This document shows positions 51,408 to 59,956 of a DNA stretch of 61,524 nt, in pieces. The DNA is taken from positions 1-61,524 of the forward strand of contig CAAGKZ010000049.1 in assembly GCA_900770665.1 (NCBI GenBank), read 5' to 3'. A program made the translations under genes and the position numbers. Below the pieces are notes generated by a model. The model had not been told where the DNA came from, did not search any database, and saw only the letters and a list, made by a program, of their open reading frames with translations. The stretch is from Bacteroidaceae bacterium. GTDB lineage: Bacteria; Bacteroidota; Bacteroidia; Bacteroidales; Bacteroidaceae. The stretch's first letter is position 1; each line of letters begins with the position of its first letter.

Positions 51408-53561
51408 ATGAAAACTTATCAGACTAACGAAATCAAGAACATTGCGATCGTAGGATGTTCCGGCTCTGGAAAAACCACTCTCACAGAGGCTATGCTCTAT
51501 GAGGGTGGAATCATTAAACGTAGAGGTACAATTGAGGCAAAGAACACCGTTAGTGACTACTTCCCTGTTGAGCAGGAGTATGGCTATTCGGTGTTTTCGA
51601 CTGTATTCCAGATTGAGCAGGCTGGCAAAAAACTGAATCTTATTGATTGTCCGGGTTCCGATGACTTCGCGGGCAGTATGGTTAGTGCCATGACTGTTGC
51701 CGACTTGGCAATGATGGTCATCAACGGCCAGTATGGTGTTGAGGTAGGTACACAGAACTGCTACCGTTACGTGAAGAAGATGAAGAAACCAATGATGTTC
51801 GTGGTTAACCAGGTCGACAACGAGAAGTGTGACTATGATACCATCATTGAGCAGTTGCAGTCTATCTACGGCTCAAAGGTAGTCCCCGTACAGTATCCTT
51901 TGAATGCAGGTCCCGGCTTCAGCACCATCATTGACGTGTTGTTGATGAAGAAACTTACCTACACCGGTGAGGGTCAGCCACCACTCGTTGAGGATATCCC
52001 TGCAAGTGAGTTCGATAAGGCAAAGGCTCTTCACATGGAGTTGGTTGAGAAGGCTGCCGAGAACGAGGAGGGCTTGATGGATAAGTTCTTCGAGAGCGAG
52101 GAGTTGACAACCGACGAAATCCGCATGGGTGCACGTCTTGGTCTTGAGACCGACAGTGTTTACCCGGTTCTTTGCTGCTCGGCTTCTACAGATGTTGCTG
52201 TTAGCCGTCTGCTTGAATTCCTTGCAAATGTGGCTCCTGAGGTTACAGATATGCCACAGCCTGTTGATGCCGATGGTGAGACCGTGCCTTATGATAGCGA
52301 GGCTCCTACCTCGGTATTCTTCTACAAGACATCTGTCGAGCCACATATCGGTGAAGTCAACTACTTCAAGGTGATGAGCGGTACACTCAAGGCCGGTGAC
52401 GACCTTGTGAATGCCGACCGTGGTTCAAAGGAGCGCATTGCACAGCTCTTCTGCAGTGCAGGTGCAAACCGCGTGGCTGTCGATGAACTGAAGGCCGGTG
52501 ACTTGGGTTGTACTGTAAAACTCAAGGATATCAAAATTGGCAATACACTCAACGCAAAGGATTGCAACCACAAGTTTGCTCTTGTGAAGTATCCTGCTTC
52601 AAAATATTCACGTGCCATCAAGCCTGTAAACGAGTCTGAAATCGAGAAGATGATGCAGATTCTTAACCGCATGCACGAGGAGGACCCAACATGGCGCATC
52701 GAGCAGTCAAAGGAGCTCCGTCAGACAATCGTTCATGGTCAGGGTGAGTTCCACTTGCGTACTTTGAAATGGCGTCTCGAGCATGTTGAGAAGGTACAGG
52801 TTAAATATGAGGAGACAAAGATTCCTTATCGCGAGACTATTACAAAGGCTGCACGTGCCGACTATCGTCACAAGAAACAGTCGGGTGGTGCCGGTCAGTT
52901 TGGCGAGGTTCACATGATTGTTGAGCCATACGAGGAGGGCAAGCCATTGCAGGAGGTTTATCGTTTCGGCGGTCAGGAGTTCAAAATCAATGCCAAGGCT
53001 ACCGAGGAGGTTACACTCGATTGGGGCGGCAAGTTGGTGTTCGTGAACAGTATCGTGGGCGGTAGCATCGATGCACGCTTCATGCCTGCAATTCTCAAGG
53101 GCGTAATGGAACGTATGGAGCGTGGTCCGCTTACCGGTTCTTATGCACGTGACGTGCGCGTGATTGTTTACGATGGCAAGATGCACCCGGTTGACTCTAA
53201 CGAGCTCTCGTTCATGCTCGCAGGCCGCAACGCCTTCAGCGCAGCATTCCGCGAGGCCGGTCCAAAGGTTCTTGAGCCTGTATATGATGTCGAGGTATTC
53301 GTTCCATCGGACAAGATGGGTGATGTTATGAGTGATATCCAGGGACGTCGCGGTATGATTATGGGTATGGAGAGCGAGAACGGTTATGAGAAACTCGCAG
53401 CCAAAGTGCCTTTGAAGGAGATGGCTTCATACTCTACAACATTGAGTTCGCTCACCGGTGGTCGTGCTTCGTTTATAATGTCGCCATCGACATACGAACT
53501 TGTTCCCGGTGATGTCCAAAATAAACTTGTCGAGGAACTTGCTGTCAAGGACGAAGAGTAA
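51408..53561 (+). CDS. fusA2: Elongation factor G paralogue (EF-G2) lacking the GTPase histidine
   Basis: A 717-residue translation factor with the five-domain EF-G layout. The P-loop GCSGSGKT (16-23) is intact. Switch I reads EQEYGYSV (55-62) where EF-G has EQERGITI. The G3 motif reads DCPGSDDF (80-87), where canonical EF-G has DTPGHVDF, so the catalytic histidine is Ser84. G4 reads NQVD instead of NKMD. Domains III-V are well preserved (EDPTWRIEQ, HGQGEFHL, PIYRET-like region, AGRNAFSAAFREAGP). This matches the Bacteroides EF-G paralogue reported to translocate without GTP hydrolysis and to aid gut colonisation. It has its own leader and terminator. Confidence 0.93.
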   Translation: MKTYQTNEIKNIAIVGCSGSGKTTLTEAMLYEGGIIKRRGTIEAKNTVSDYFPVEQEYGYSVFSTVFQIEQAGKKLNLIDCPGSDDFAGSMVSAMTVADLAMMVINGQYGVEVGTQNCYRYVKKMKKPMMFVVNQVDNEKCDYDTIIEQLQSIYGSKVVPVQYPLNAGPGFSTIIDVLLMKKLTYTGEGQPPLVEDIPASEFDKAKALHMELVEKAAENEEGLMDKFFESEELTTDEIRMGARLGLETDSVYPVLCCSASTDVAVSRLLEFLANVAPEVTDMPQPVDADGETVPYDSEAPTSVFFYKTSVEPHIGEVNYFKVMSGTLKAGDDLVNADRGSKERIAQLFCSAGANRVAVDELKAGDLGCTVKLKDIKIGNTLNAKDCNHKFALVKYPASKYSRAIKPVNESEIEKMMQILNRMHEEDPTWRIEQSKELRQTIVHGQGEFHLRTLKWRLEHVEKVQVKYEETKIPYRETITKAARADYRHKKQSGGAGQFGEVHMIVEPYEEGKPLQEVYRFGGQEFKINAKATEEVTLDWGGKLVFVNSIVGGSIDARFMPAILKGVMERMERGPLTGSYARDVRVIVYDGKMHPVDSNELSFMLAGRNAFSAAFREAGPKVLEPVYDVEVFVPSDKMGDVMSDIQGRRGMIMGMESENGYEKLAAKVPLKEMASYSTTLSSLTGGRASFIMSPSTYELVPGDVQNKLVEELAVKDEE

Positions 53562-53577
53562 TTTTTACTTATGTGAT

Positions 53578-53612
53578 AAAAAAGGAAAGAACCGTCGGTT
53601 CTTTCCTTTTTT
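53578..53612 (+). terminator. Intrinsic terminator of the EF-G2 gene
   Basis: Sixteen-bp perfect stem (53578-53593 with 53597-53612) with loop GTC and a T-rich 3' arm. Confidence 0.9.
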
Positions 53613-53773
53613 ATGTTAAAATATATGCTGTTTTAGCAATTTTGCTTTTGCATGGAATTTTGTAGTTGCTGAAATCGCAATTAACATTGCTCGCTGTGTT
53701 AATAAAGTTGAAATATCTTGAATTAGTACACTGCAATTTGTGTAAATAAAAAAGTAGGTTTTATATTTGTGGT

Positions 53774-55312
53774 ATGAAAAAGATGACTATTAGTGCTGTT
53801 GCCTTGATTATGGGCGTCTGTTTTGTAGCTTTGCTGTATCTGCAGGTTACATACATCGATACGTTGGTTACCATGCGTAAAGAGCAGTTCTATGAGGGTG
53901 CGCATCGAACTCTGAATCAGGTTGCGCACAGATTGGAACTTGACGAAGTACGCAAATATTTGACCGAGGACAACAGCGGTTACATAAAGAAGGGTAGTTT
54001 TGTGGGTAACAATTCAATGGTGGTGCGCTGCTATACCACCTCTACCCAAAATGGCGGAGTGGTTTCTACTATAACCGTAAATACATCAGTACCACAGAAC
54101 AGTCATCATTTGGATGAGGATTTCTTTATAAAGGACTTGAGCAAGGCACTCACCGTTGAGGAGGCGCAACGCCTGCAGCACGATGTCCTTAAGATGAGAG
54201 CCAAGTACCATCGCGACGTGCTTGATGAGGTTATTTTCCACATGCTGGACAATGCCGGTACAATGCCGTTGCAGAACAGGATTGACGATTTTGAAAGCCT
54301 TGAGGAGTATATAGCGTTGGAGTTGGAGGAAAATGGGGTGAAGATGCCTTTCGGCGTGCGACTTCTTGATCACCATGGACGTGATACCGTGTACAGCAGT
54401 GTGGGCGAGGAGTGCGGCAAGGTTGTCAGACAGCCTATCTTTGAGAATGACAACCCCATGCGTGGGGCAACACTGGAGGTTTGTTTCCCTCAGTCGGCAT
54501 TGAACAAATTTATATATGGTTCGGTTAAATTTATGTTACCTTCATTGCTGTTCACTTTTGTTCTTTTGATAACATTTGTGTTCACGCTTTATATGGCGGT
54601 TAGACATAAGAGGATAACAAAGATGAAGAATGACTTCATTAACAATATGACGCACGAGTTCAAGACGCCTATTTCGGCAATATCTCTTGCTTCGCAGATG
54701 CTGCAGGATGAGAGTGTCTCAAAGTCGCCCGAGATGTTCCAACGTCTCTCCGGGGTTATATCGAGCGAGACAAAACGTTTGCGTTTCCAGGTAGACAAGG
54801 TGCTGCAGATGTCAATGTTCGATGACAAGAATACCGCAGCCCTTAATATGAAGGAACTTGATGCGAATGAACTTATTTCGGGTATCGTGAATACGTTTGC
54901 AATGAAGGTGGGGCAGAGCGGAGGTTCGATAAATACATCGCTTGAGGCCTCTGACCCATACATCAATGCCGACGAGATGCACTTTACCAATGTGGTCTTC
55001 AACCTGCTTGACAATGCGGTTAAGTATCGACGCCAGGATGTTCCCATTGAACTTGAGGTGCGTACCTGGAATGCCGGTGGCAAGTTTATGATGTCGGTGA
55101 AGGACAACGGTATTGGAATGAAGAAAGAGCATCTGAAGAAGATATTTGAGAGATTCTACCGCGTTCACACGGGTAATGTCCATAATGTCAAGGGCTTTGG
55201 TCTTGGTCTTGCATATGTGAAGCAGATAATCAGAGCGCATCGTGGAACAATACATGCCGAGAGTGAGAGTGGCGTGGGAACAACATTTGTAATTGTATTA
55301 CCTTTAAAATAA
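53774..55312 (+). CDS. rprX: Sensor histidine kinase, RprX-like
   Basis: A 512-residue membrane kinase. Two membrane segments (about 5-25 and 252-275) enclose a periplasmic sensing domain of about 225 residues without a recognisable ligand fold. The HisKA box NDFINNMTHEFKTPISAI carries His294. The ATP-binding domain has NVVFNLLDNAVKY (Asn414), DNGIGM, FERFYRV and GFGLGLAYV. There is no HAMP domain between the second membrane helix and the H-box. The pair with the next gene (7 bases away) resembles RprX/RprY of Bacteroides fragilis, first found through tetracycline effects. The symbol is by resemblance. The signal is unknown. Confidence 0.88.
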   Translation: MKKMTISAVALIMGVCFVALLYLQVTYIDTLVTMRKEQFYEGAHRTLNQVAHRLELDEVRKYLTEDNSGYIKKGSFVGNNSMVVRCYTTSTQNGGVVSTITVNTSVPQNSHHLDEDFFIKDLSKALTVEEAQRLQHDVLKMRAKYHRDVLDEVIFHMLDNAGTMPLQNRIDDFESLEEYIALELEENGVKMPFGVRLLDHHGRDTVYSSVGEECGKVVRQPIFENDNPMRGATLEVCFPQSALNKFIYGSVKFMLPSLLFTFVLLITFVFTLYMAVRHKRITKMKNDFINNMTHEFKTPISAISLASQMLQDESVSKSPEMFQRLSGVISSETKRLRFQVDKVLQMSMFDDKNTAALNMKELDANELISGIVNTFAMKVGQSGGSINTSLEASDPYINADEMHFTNVVFNLLDNAVKYRRQDVPIELEVRTWNAGGKFMMSVKDNGIGMKKEHLKKIFERFYRVHTGNVHNVKGFGLGLAYVKQIIRAHRGTIHAESESGVGTTFVIVLPLK

Positions 55313-55319
55313 TTTTATT

Positions 55320-56021
55320 ATGGAAGAGAAACAGAGAATTCTGCTATGCGAGGACGATGAGAATTTGGGCATGCTTTTGCGTGAATATCTCCAGGCTAAG
55401 GGTTATTATGCCGAATTGTGTCCCGACGGCGATGCCGGTTATAAGGCTTTCTTGAAGGGTAAATTCGACTTGTGTGTGCTTGATGTAATGATGCCGATAA
55501 AGGATGGCTTCACTCTTGCGCAGGAGATACGTTCTGTAAACCCCGAAATTCCCATCATATTCCTCACCGCAAAGTCGTTGAACGAGGATATACTTGAGGG
55601 ATTCAAGATTGGTGCCGACGACTATATTACAAAGCCTTTCAGCATGGAGGTTCTTGTTGTGCGCATTGAGACGGTTCTTCGTCGCGTGTGTGGCAAGAAG
55701 AACAAGGAGAATGTGTTGTACAAGATAGGTAATTTCATGTTCGATACCCAAAAGCAGGTGCTTTCCATCAATGACAAGCAGACCAAACTCACAACGAAGG
55801 AGTCGGAGCTTTTGAGCCTGCTTTGTGCGCACCGCAACGAGATTCTGCAGCGTGACTATGCCTTGAAGACTGTGTGGACCGATGATAACTATTTCAATGC
55901 CCGCAGTATGGATGTGTATATTACAAAACTGCGCAAGCACCTGAAGGACGACGAGAATATAGAAATCATCAACATTCACGGCAAGGGGTATAAACTCATT
56001 GCTCCCGATGCCGAGAAGTAA
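55320..56021 (+). CDS. rprY: OmpR-family response regulator, RprY-like
   Basis: A 233-residue response regulator. The receiver domain has the acidic pair EDD (11-13), phospho-acceptor Asp55 in LDVMMP, Thr83 in FLTAK and Lys105 in TKPF. The C-terminal winged helix (about 135-230) has the OmpR/PhoB pattern, with LTTKESELLSLLCAHRNEI and RSMDVYITKLRKHLKDDENIEI ending in the wing IHGKGYKL. It starts 7 bases after the kinase stop and is surely co-transcribed with it. A terminator follows at 56032. Confidence 0.93.
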   Translation: MEEKQRILLCEDDENLGMLLREYLQAKGYYAELCPDGDAGYKAFLKGKFDLCVLDVMMPIKDGFTLAQEIRSVNPEIPIIFLTAKSLNEDILEGFKIGADDYITKPFSMEVLVVRIETVLRRVCGKKNKENVLYKIGNFMFDTQKQVLSINDKQTKLTTKESELLSLLCAHRNEILQRDYALKTVWTDDNYFNARSMDVYITKLRKHLKDDENIEIINIHGKGYKLIAPDAEK

Positions 56022-56031
56022 GCATAATGAC

Positions 56032-56068
56032 AAAAAAAAGAATGCGAAAATTTCGCATTCTTTTTTTT
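56032..56068. terminator. Two-way terminator after rprY
   Basis: AGAATGCGAAA pairs with TTTCGCATTCT, with a flanking A run and T run (56032-56068). It can serve rprY on the plus strand and the small membrane-protein gene on the minus strand. Confidence 0.88.
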
Positions 56069-56115
56069 GTTGGTATTGAACAGTTATGCTGTTCTCTTTT
56101 TGGAGAAATCTTCTC

Positions 56116-56307
56116 TTATTTCTTCATATCGTTGTTGATTACTCGTCTGCTGGCGATAACATAAGTTATGATGCCTGCAATAACAAGGGCTGCAGAACCG
56201 AAACTGATAAGGTTGTTGTTGTTCCATGCCATTGTCATGCTCAATGAGATGAGTACTGCACCGATAATAATAAGGATTAATCCAACGATTTGAATTGATT
56301 TTGCCAT
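56116..56307 (-). CDS. Small two-helix membrane protein
   Basis: A 63-residue protein with two membrane segments (about 5-24 and 33-53) separated by a short polar loop (MAWNNNNLISFG), and a basic C-terminal tail. The shape is like DUF-type small membrane proteins that are common but uncharacterised in Bacteroidota. I do not recognise a named family. A longer frame starting at 56508 is rejected because its first 67 residues are Lys/Arg/aromatic-rich, lie over the rpsF promoter region and do not look like protein; the ATG at 56307 begins MAKSIQIVG. It is divergent from rpsF. Confidence 0.7.
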   Translation of the reverse strand: MAKSIQIVGLILIIIGAVLISLSMTMAWNNNNLISFGSAALVIAGIITYVIASRRVINNDMKK

Positions 56308-56475
56308 ACTGCTATCTGTTTTTTTTGTTATATTCCTTTTGCAAAGAAACGCATAAATATTAAGAGAACGAAATTTTTTTATAAAAAAATAAAGGATTAA
56401 AGGATAAATCGCTGTCTGATTGCCCGTTTTTGTGTGTAAATGCTTAGTGGTTGAGCAAAAAGATGTCCTATGTCT

Positions 56476-56505
56476 TTTGTATTTAAGAAAAATTGTATAT
56501 CTTTG
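56476..56505 (+). promoter_or_regulatory. Promoter of the rpsF operon
   Basis: -33 TTTG (56476-56479), 18-base spacer, exact -7 TATCTTTG (56498-56505), followed by GCACCCGCG, the strong-promoter form seen before highly expressed genes. Confidence 0.8.
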
Positions 56506-56552
56506 CACCCGCGTTTAGTAAAACGATTGTTTAACCAATTTATTAATTAAAA

Positions 56553-56894
56553 ATGAATCAATACGAGACCGTTTTCATTTTGACTCCCGTTTTGTCTGAT
56601 GCTCAGATGAAGGAAGCGGTAGAGAAATTCAAGGGCATTCTCACTGCTGAAGGTGCTGAGATTGTCAATGAGGAGAACTGGGGACTTAAGAAACTTGCTT
56701 ACCCCATCGAGAAGAAGACCACTGGCTTCTATGTAATGTTCGAGTTCAATGCAGAGCCTAAGGTTATTTCTAAGTTAGAGTTGCAGTACCGTCGCGACGA
56801 GCGCGTTATTCGCTCATTGGTAGTTAAATTGGACAAGTATGCTGCTGAGTATGCTGCCAAGAGAAGAAATTTAAAAGGTAATAAGGAGAACTAA
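56553..56894 (+). CDS. rpsF: 30S ribosomal protein S6
   Basis: A 113-residue ribosomal protein that pairs with S18 on the 30S platform. The start MNQYETVFILTPVLSDAQM, the KLAYPIEKKTTGFYVMFEF strand block and the RRDERVIRSLVVKLDKYA helix are typical S6. It opens a three-gene operon with rpsR and rplI. The next start codon is 2 bases after its stop. Confidence 0.97.
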   Translation: MNQYETVFILTPVLSDAQMKEAVEKFKGILTAEGAEIVNEENWGLKKLAYPIEKKTTGFYVMFEFNAEPKVISKLELQYRRDERVIRSLVVKLDKYAAEYAAKRRNLKGNKEN

Positions 56895-56896
56895 TT

Positions 56897-57166
56897 ATGG
56901 CACAGACACCTTCAGAAATCAGATATTTGACTCCTCCAACAGTGGATGTAGTTAAGAAAAAATATTGCCGTTTCAAGAAGAACGGTATCAAGTATATCGA
57001 CTACAAGGATCCCGAGTTCTTGAAGAAGTTCTTGAACGAGCAGGGTAAACTTCTCCCACGTCGCATCACAGGTACTTCTTTGAAGTTCCAGCGTCGTATT
57101 GCGCAGGCTGTTAAGCGCGCACGTCACTTGGCTTTGCTGCCTTTTGTTACTGATATGATGAAATAA
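56897..57166 (+). CDS. rpsR: 30S ribosomal protein S18
   Basis: An 89-residue basic protein that binds S6 on the 30S subunit. IDYKDPEFLKKFLNEQGKLL and PRRITGTSLKFQRRIAQAVKRARHLALLPF (quoted only as a location, about 51-80) are the classic S18 blocks. It lies between rpsF and rplI with short spacers, so the operon order is the usual bacterial one. Confidence 0.97.
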   Translation: MAQTPSEIRYLTPPTVDVVKKKYCRFKKNGIKYIDYKDPEFLKKFLNEQGKLLPRRITGTSLKFQRRIAQAVKRARHLALLPFVTDMMK

Positions 57167-57181
57167 TAGGAGGGAATAATT

Positions 57182-57628
57182 ATGGAGCTTATTTTGAAAG
57201 AAGATGTAATCAACTTGGGTTACAAAGACGATATCGTTAAGGTAAAGGACGGTTATGGCCGTAATTATTTGATTCCTACAGGCAAGGCTGTTATCGCTAG
57301 CGAGTCTGCAAAGAAGGTACTTGCCGAGAACTTGCGTCAGCGCGCTCACAAGTTGGCTAAGATTAAGGCCGACGCTGAGGCTCTTGCTGCTAAGTTCGAG
57401 GGCGTTTCTTTGACAATTGCTACAAAGGTTAGCGCTACAGGTGCTGTTTACGGTTCAGTAGGTGCTATCCAGATTGCCGAGGAGCTCGCAAAGCTCGGTC
57501 TTGAGATTGACCGCAAGATTATCGTAGTTTCTGCAGTTAAGGAGGTAGGTTCTTACGAGGCAACTGTTAAGTTGCACAAGGAAGTTACCGTTAAGGTTCC
57601 TTTCACTGTAGTAGCTGAGGCTGAATAA
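57182..57628 (+). CDS. rplI: 50S ribosomal protein L9
   Basis: A 148-residue two-domain ribosomal protein. The N-terminal domain reads MELILKEDVINLGYKDDIVK and contains VKDGYGRNYLIPTGKA, the L9 signature. A long connecting helix leads to the C-terminal domain with SVGAIQIAEEL and TVKLHKEVTVKVPFTVV. It is preceded by AGGAGGGAAT, a good Shine-Dalgarno-like stretch which is unusual among the window's genes. It ends the rpsF operon and is followed by a terminator. Confidence 0.97.
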   Translation: MELILKEDVINLGYKDDIVKVKDGYGRNYLIPTGKAVIASESAKKVLAENLRQRAHKLAKIKADAEALAAKFEGVSLTIATKVSATGAVYGSVGAIQIAEELAKLGLEIDRKIIVVSAVKEVGSYEATVKLHKEVTVKVPFTVVAEAE

Positions 57629-57650
57629 TTTTAGCTTAAGAATACAATAG

Positions 57651-57683
57651 ATGGCGACACTTGCAAAAGTGCCGCCATTTTTC
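57651..57683 (+). terminator. Intrinsic terminator of the rpsF operon
   Basis: ATGGCGACACT (57651-57661) pairs with AGTGCCGCCAT (57668-57678) with one A-C mismatch, followed by TTTTTC. Confidence 0.8.
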
Positions 57684-57694
57684 ATTCTGCATTA

Positions 57695-57724
57695 TTGCAA
57701 TTTGTAAAAATAATGCTATCTTTG
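57695..57724 (+). promoter_or_regulatory. Promoter of the riboswitch-btuB-btuG unit
   Basis: -33 TTG (57695-57697), 19-base spacer, exact -7 TATCTTTG (57717-57724), placing the transcript start just before the riboswitch. Confidence 0.7.
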
Positions 57725-57734
57725 TAACCGATTA

Positions 57735-57899
57735 TGGTGTAACCGTAGCTTTGCTGTTGCGGTTAGTAAAAGGGAATCCGGTGTGAGTCCGGAACTATAC
57801 CCGTAGCTGTAAGTCCATTGATGCTCAGGTGGTCATTATGCCACTGCTCCCTTGTGGGGTGGGAAGGTGCCTGAGTGGACAAGTCAGAAAACCTGCCAT
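57735..57899 (+). ncRNA. Cobalamin (vitamin B12) riboswitch
   Basis: The region has the conserved blocks of a cobalamin riboswitch in order: AAAGGGAATCCGGTG, GAGTCCGGAAC, CCCGTAGCTGTAAG, GCCACTG, GGGAAGGTGCCTGAG and AAGTCAGAAAACCTGCC, the last being the B12-box-like 3' part. It lies between the promoter and the btuB start. With cobalamin bound, such elements reduce expression of B12 uptake genes. A separate hairpin that covers the btuB start codon (57911-57942) is a likely expression platform. Confidence 0.95.
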
Positions 57900-57910
57900 A
57901 TTCGTTATGT

Positions 57911-57942
57911 TTTATACAAACCCCGGGTAAGGGTTTTATAAA
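57911..57942 (+). promoter_or_regulatory. Hairpin over the btuB start codon (likely expression platform)
   Basis: AAACCC (57918-57923) pairs with GGGTTT (57931-57936), and TTTATA (57911-57916) pairs with TATAAA (57937-57942) with one bulged C. The helix takes in the A of the ATG at 57942, which would hide the start codon. Confidence 0.5.
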
Positions 57943-59930
57943 TGCTTTGTATGCAAAGGTTTTTTTATCTATCTTTTGTTTGTGGCATTCTATGCTGTGC
58001 TGTGACTGTGCAGGCTCAGCAGCAAGATTCGTTACAGTATCTTCTCCCCGAGATTGATGCTGTCGAGGTTGTGCAGCCCGTGGCGGTGACCTCAGCAGTC
58101 CCCATGCGGCAGGTCTCGCGCGATGCCATCGAGCGTCTTGGATATGCGGGTGTGTCCGATGTCCTCAAATATATGTCGGGTGTCAATCTTCACGATTATG
58201 GTGGTGTGGGTGGTCTTAAGACAGTGTCCGTGCGTGGAATGGGTGCAAAGCATACCGCTGTCAGCTATGACGGAGTACTTGTCAGTGATGCGCAGAGTGG
58301 AGTTGTCGATTTGGGACGTTTTCCTTTGAATAATCTCTCGGCGGTGACACTGGCAATGGGGTTTGGCGGAGATGGCGTTTTGCGCAGTGCACGTGAATAC
58401 TCGGCGTCGACACTCTTGGCATTGCGCACGCTCTCTCTTGGTAAGACTATGACGAATGTCGAGGCTAAGGGTGGTTCGTTCGGTTATGCTTCAGCCTCCT
58501 TCTATCATCGTTACAAGCCTGTTGGCAATTGGGGACTTGCGTTCAATGGCGAGTATATGCGCAGTGATGGCATGTATCCGTTCACGCTTTTCAATTCGGG
58601 TGTCGAAACGCGCGAGAAACGCCGCGACAGTGATATCGATGCGCTCGCTCTTGAGGCGAACGCGGATGTGTTGCTTGGCGACGGCAAGCTCGATGCTAAA
58701 CTTTATTATTATTCGTCCGAACGCGGTTTGCCGGGAGCGGTGAATCTCTATAATAAGGAAAACCGTGAGAGGTTGTGGAACAGGAATGCTTTTGTGCAGG
58801 CTAAATATCTGCGTCCATTGGGCGATACTTGGGATTTGCAGGCGCTGTTTAAATATGACTATAATTTTTCGCGTTATCGTGAAACCAGTGCCAATTATGC
58901 TGCCGGTGAGCAGGTTGATGTAAATGTTCAGAATGAGTGGTATGCCTCTGTTGCGGCAGGCTATACACCATTGCGGAACCTCCGTCTTTCTTTTTCGGCG
59001 GATGCAGCATACGCCATGCTTGATAATAATTTCGAGAACAGCAAGTCGCCGCGCCGTTTCTCGTCGTGGGCGGTTGCTGCTGCCGAATATGAACTCTCCT
59101 GTATTGAGTTTTCGGCATCGTTGCTTGCAACTTCTATTGTCGATGAGGTGCGGGGTGGTAGTGGAATGTCTCCGTTTTTTCGTCTTTCTCCTTCGTTCGG
59201 TGTTGTCGTCTCTCCTTTGAATAGTGGCGCACTCCATTTACGTGCCTCGGTCAAGGATGCCTGCCGCGTACCTACCTTTGCCGACCTCTACTATCTGCGC
59301 CTTGGTAATGTGGGACTCAAACCCGAAAAGGCAACGCAGTGCAATGTGGGCGCTACTCTGTATTTGACGGGTGACGGCGCTCTCAGAAATTTCACCTTGA
59401 CGGCAGACGGCTATTATAATAATGTACGCGACAAGATTGTTGCGCTGCCCACTATGTATGTGTGGCGAATGATGAATTTTGGCAGGGCTGATATCTGGGG
59501 CACCGACCTGTCTGCATCTGTGGGGGTGGAATTGGCAAAAAAGGTGGCACTCATGCTTGGTGTCAACTACTCGTTCCAACATGCCGTGGATGTTACCGAT
59601 GCTTCGGCAAAGAACTATCGCCATCAGCTCCCATATACTCCGCGCCATTCCGGTTCTCTGACTCTCTCGGTCGAAAACCCCATAGTGAATGTCTCTTATC
59701 TGCTCTCCGCGGTGGGTGAGCGCTATATGCTGCCGCAGAATACAGTCAATAACCGTATGCCAGGGTATCTTGAGCATAATTTCTCTTTGAACCGCAGTTT
59801 CTCCTTTAGTGGGGTAGGGCTTCGCCTTCAGGCCGAGCTGCTTAATGTCACCGGCAAGCAGTACGAGGTGATAAAGAATTATCCCATGCCCGGTTTTCAG
59901 TGGCGTTTGACGGCGCGTGTAACCTTTTGA
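57942..59930 (+). CDS. btuB: TonB-dependent outer-membrane receptor, BtuB-like
   Basis: A 662-residue outer-membrane transporter, predicted to import cobalamin because a cobalamin riboswitch precedes it. Signal peptide: about residues 1-26 (RFFYLSFVCGILCCAVTVQA). The plug domain (about 45-155) contains GVSDVLKYMSGVNLHDYGG and VSVRGMGAKHTAVSYDGV. The barrel follows with strand repeats and ends with an aromatic residue (TARVTF). The classical N-terminal carboxypeptidase-like domain of SusC proteins is absent. ATG at 57942 is the upstream choice; ATG at 57951 (MQRFF) is an alternative. btuG follows 26 bases after the stop. Confidence 0.9.
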   Translation: MLCMQRFFYLSFVCGILCCAVTVQAQQQDSLQYLLPEIDAVEVVQPVAVTSAVPMRQVSRDAIERLGYAGVSDVLKYMSGVNLHDYGGVGGLKTVSVRGMGAKHTAVSYDGVLVSDAQSGVVDLGRFPLNNLSAVTLAMGFGGDGVLRSAREYSASTLLALRTLSLGKTMTNVEAKGGSFGYASASFYHRYKPVGNWGLAFNGEYMRSDGMYPFTLFNSGVETREKRRDSDIDALALEANADVLLGDGKLDAKLYYYSSERGLPGAVNLYNKENRERLWNRNAFVQAKYLRPLGDTWDLQALFKYDYNFSRYRETSANYAAGEQVDVNVQNEWYASVAAGYTPLRNLRLSFSADAAYAMLDNNFENSKSPRRFSSWAVAAAEYELSCIEFSASLLATSIVDEVRGGSGMSPFFRLSPSFGVVVSPLNSGALHLRASVKDACRVPTFADLYYLRLGNVGLKPEKATQCNVGATLYLTGDGALRNFTLTADGYYNNVRDKIVALPTMYVWRMMNFGRADIWGTDLSASVGVELAKKVALMLGVNYSFQHAVDVTDASAKNYRHQLPYTPRHSGSLTLSVENPIVNVSYLLSAVGERYMLPQNTVNNRMPGYLEHNFSLNRSFSFSGVGLRLQAELLNVTGKQYEVIKNYPMPGFQWRLTARVTF

Positions 59931-59956
59931 TTTGTTTAACCCGTAATTATAAAGTT

